From positions 1,674,001 to 1,738,000 of the forward strand of contig NZ_CP113517.1 of NCBI RefSeq assembly GCF_024360925.2: a stretch of 64,000 nucleotides of DNA, written 5' to 3'. The notes below the pieces were generated by a model that was not told the DNA's origin, searched no databases, and saw only the letters and a list, made by a program, of their open reading frames with translations. Shown here in pieces: positions 63,216 to 64,000 of this stretch. The translations under genes and the position numbers were made by a program. Source of the DNA: Methylomonas rapida (GTDB lineage: Bacteria > Pseudomonadota > Gammaproteobacteria > Methylococcales > Methylomonadaceae). How positions within the stretch are numbered: the first letter of the stretch is position 1; each line of letters starts with the position of its first letter.

Positions 63216-63661
63216 CGGCTTTTGAAAGAAGTTATACTAGTCCGCGTTGTAATGGGCATGGAATAAATCAGGGAATTGCGCGAATTCATTCGCCTACGTG
63301 AGGAAGTTATTTTATGCGCGCTCCGTTGCGCAAAGACCATCAGTGGACTGGCGCGCGGATTCATGCATGAAAAAATATCCCGTTGCCGAGAAAGGTTGAC
63401 AACGGGATGATTAAAGCCCAATAGTCGCCAGCGTCGTGCCATGCGCGCATTGACGGTGGTGCTTAGGAATGAACATGAAATAATCTATGCAAGTATTCGG
63501 TGTAGGTGCGGATTTATCCGCACAGTGCGATTGAATTCTCACCTACCATTGTCGAGCTTATTTCCCACACATTCCTTAGGACCGTGCCCGAATGGTCCGA
63601 AATAGTGGCGCCCGGCTTTGAGACGGGTACCGTTCGTTTATTTTGTTATGAGGTATCAATC
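63216..63661. other. Intergenic region after tonB
   Basis: It holds a possible sigma-70 promoter (TTGACG at 63212-63217, TATACT about 15 bp later), a CGCGCTCCGTTGCGC hairpin near 63317, an ATCCCGTTG / CAACGGGAT hairpin (about 63377-63408, T-rich on the minus strand), and a family A repeat (63463-63577). No gene is supported. Confidence 0.45.
63463..63577. repeat. Palindromic repeat family A, copy 4 (inverted)
   Basis: TAGGAATGAACATGAAATAA to TTATTTCCCACACATTCCTT with the core GTAGGTGCGGATTTATCCGC. Nearly the reverse complement of copies at 19203 and 30237. Confidence 0.7.
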
Positions 63662-64000
63662 ATGAAAACCCGTAAAAAGTCACAATATTTGTTCGCTACG
63701 GCCTTGTTGAGCGGCTGCGTCGGCGTTGCTCACGCGCAATTCCCGAAAACCGAATTCGGTCTGGAGCATTGCCTGCATGCCGCGCTGGCCGAGAAAAACG
63801 GCGGGGTCGTCAAGGTCGAATTGAAAATGGAGAACAATGTTCCCACCTACGAGTTCGATATCGAAACGCCGGACGGCAAGGCCTGGGATATCGAATGCAA
63901 CACCAAAACCGGCAAGATCAGCGAAATTGAAGAAGAAGTCAAAGATGCCGACGAGGCGCAATTCAAGGGCAAACTGAAAATCAGCGAGGAAGAAGCGCGG
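63662..64000 (+). CDS. PepSY-like secreted protein (3' truncated)
   Basis: ATG 63662, with TGAGG in the ribosome binding region. The frame is open to the window end (113 residues seen). A signal peptide ends near VGVAHA. EFGLEHCLHAALAEKNGGVV, KVELKMENNVPTYEFDIETPDGKAWDIECN and TKTGKISEIEEEV resemble PepSY repeats (E-V-x-x-E-G-x-x-x-Y-E-V-x-I, D-x-x-T-G-x-I), with a second repeat starting at FKGKLKISEEEA. PepSY proteins are periplasmic and are often linked to flavin, haem or protease regulation. Confidence 0.72.
   Translation, partial: MKTRKKSQYLFATALLSGCVGVAHAQFPKTEFGLEHCLHAALAEKNGGVVKVELKMENNVPTYEFDIETPDGKAWDIECNTKTGKISEIEEEVKDADEAQFKGKLKISEEEAR

Overview
The window looks like a chromosomal segment of a gammaproteobacterium, most likely a type I methanotroph (Methylococcales, Methylomonas-like). 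Three things point that way. The housekeeping gene order is typical of gammaproteobacteria: trpF-trpB-trpA-accD-folC-dedD-cvpA-purF-metZ and nrdR-ribD-ribC-ribB-ribH-nusB-thiL-pgpA. There are several VPxPxA-type C-terminal sorting signals. A Met/His-rich outer-membrane protein lies next to a large di-haem peroxidase-like cytochrome, which resembles the copper-responsive surface proteins known in methanotrophs. The organism assignment is inference; there is no rRNA or methane monooxygenase gene here.

Layout. 1-2218: end of a probable aryl-polyene/xanthomonadin-type pigment cluster (ketosynthase-like protein, BamE-like lipoprotein, flavin halogenase-like enzyme). 2607-9392: a membrane protein of unknown function, rnfH-ratA-Na+ symporter, divergent smpB, isochorismatase-like hydrolase, ApbE lipoprotein and a DUF2231 protein with a His/Asp tail. 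9509-18417: trp/acc/fol/pur/met cluster. 18624-23760: PilZ-like protein, glutaredoxin, class II aldolase-like protein, MscK-like channel. 23823-30202: riboflavin/nusB/thiL/pgpA cluster. 30615-37128: Cys/Met-rich secreted protein with TolC, GalU, a NarX-type two-component pair, and a TPR-sulfotransferase.

37799-50276 is the accessory region of most interest. A minus-strand operon reads TlpA-like thioredoxin, DUF4266 lipoprotein ending GGGCGCN, then a 1242-residue outer-membrane chimera. A signal-less ApbE flavin transferase follows on the same strand. The chimera is a DUF3570 barrel carrying a flavinylation-type D-x-x-S-G-A-T motif, a large N-terminal insertion flanked by coiled coils, and a fused Met/His-rich C-terminal barrel. 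The inserted globular domain is a paralogue of the neighbouring, divergently transcribed PEP-CTERM-like protein at 45611. That gene appears to be driven by a sigma-54 promoter followed at once by a GEMM/c-di-GMP-I-like riboswitch. The thioredoxin operon and the di-haem cytochrome also have sigma-54-like -24/-12 elements. I propose a sigma-54- and c-di-GMP-linked, copper- and flavin-dependent cell-surface redox module.

50543-64000: a 2-hydroxyacid dehydrogenase, an OFA transporter with a 41-residue small subunit, a FUN14 protein, CstA, a complete ISAs1-family element with a perfect 10-bp target duplication, folP, a D-cysteine desulfhydrase-like enzyme, a four-gene Ton energiser operon headed by a DUF3450-ExbB fusion, and a truncated PepSY-like protein.

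The intergenic regions hold at least five families of short palindromic or MITE-like repeats, each in three or more copies and often in both orientations. No tRNA, rRNA or CRISPR array was seen.
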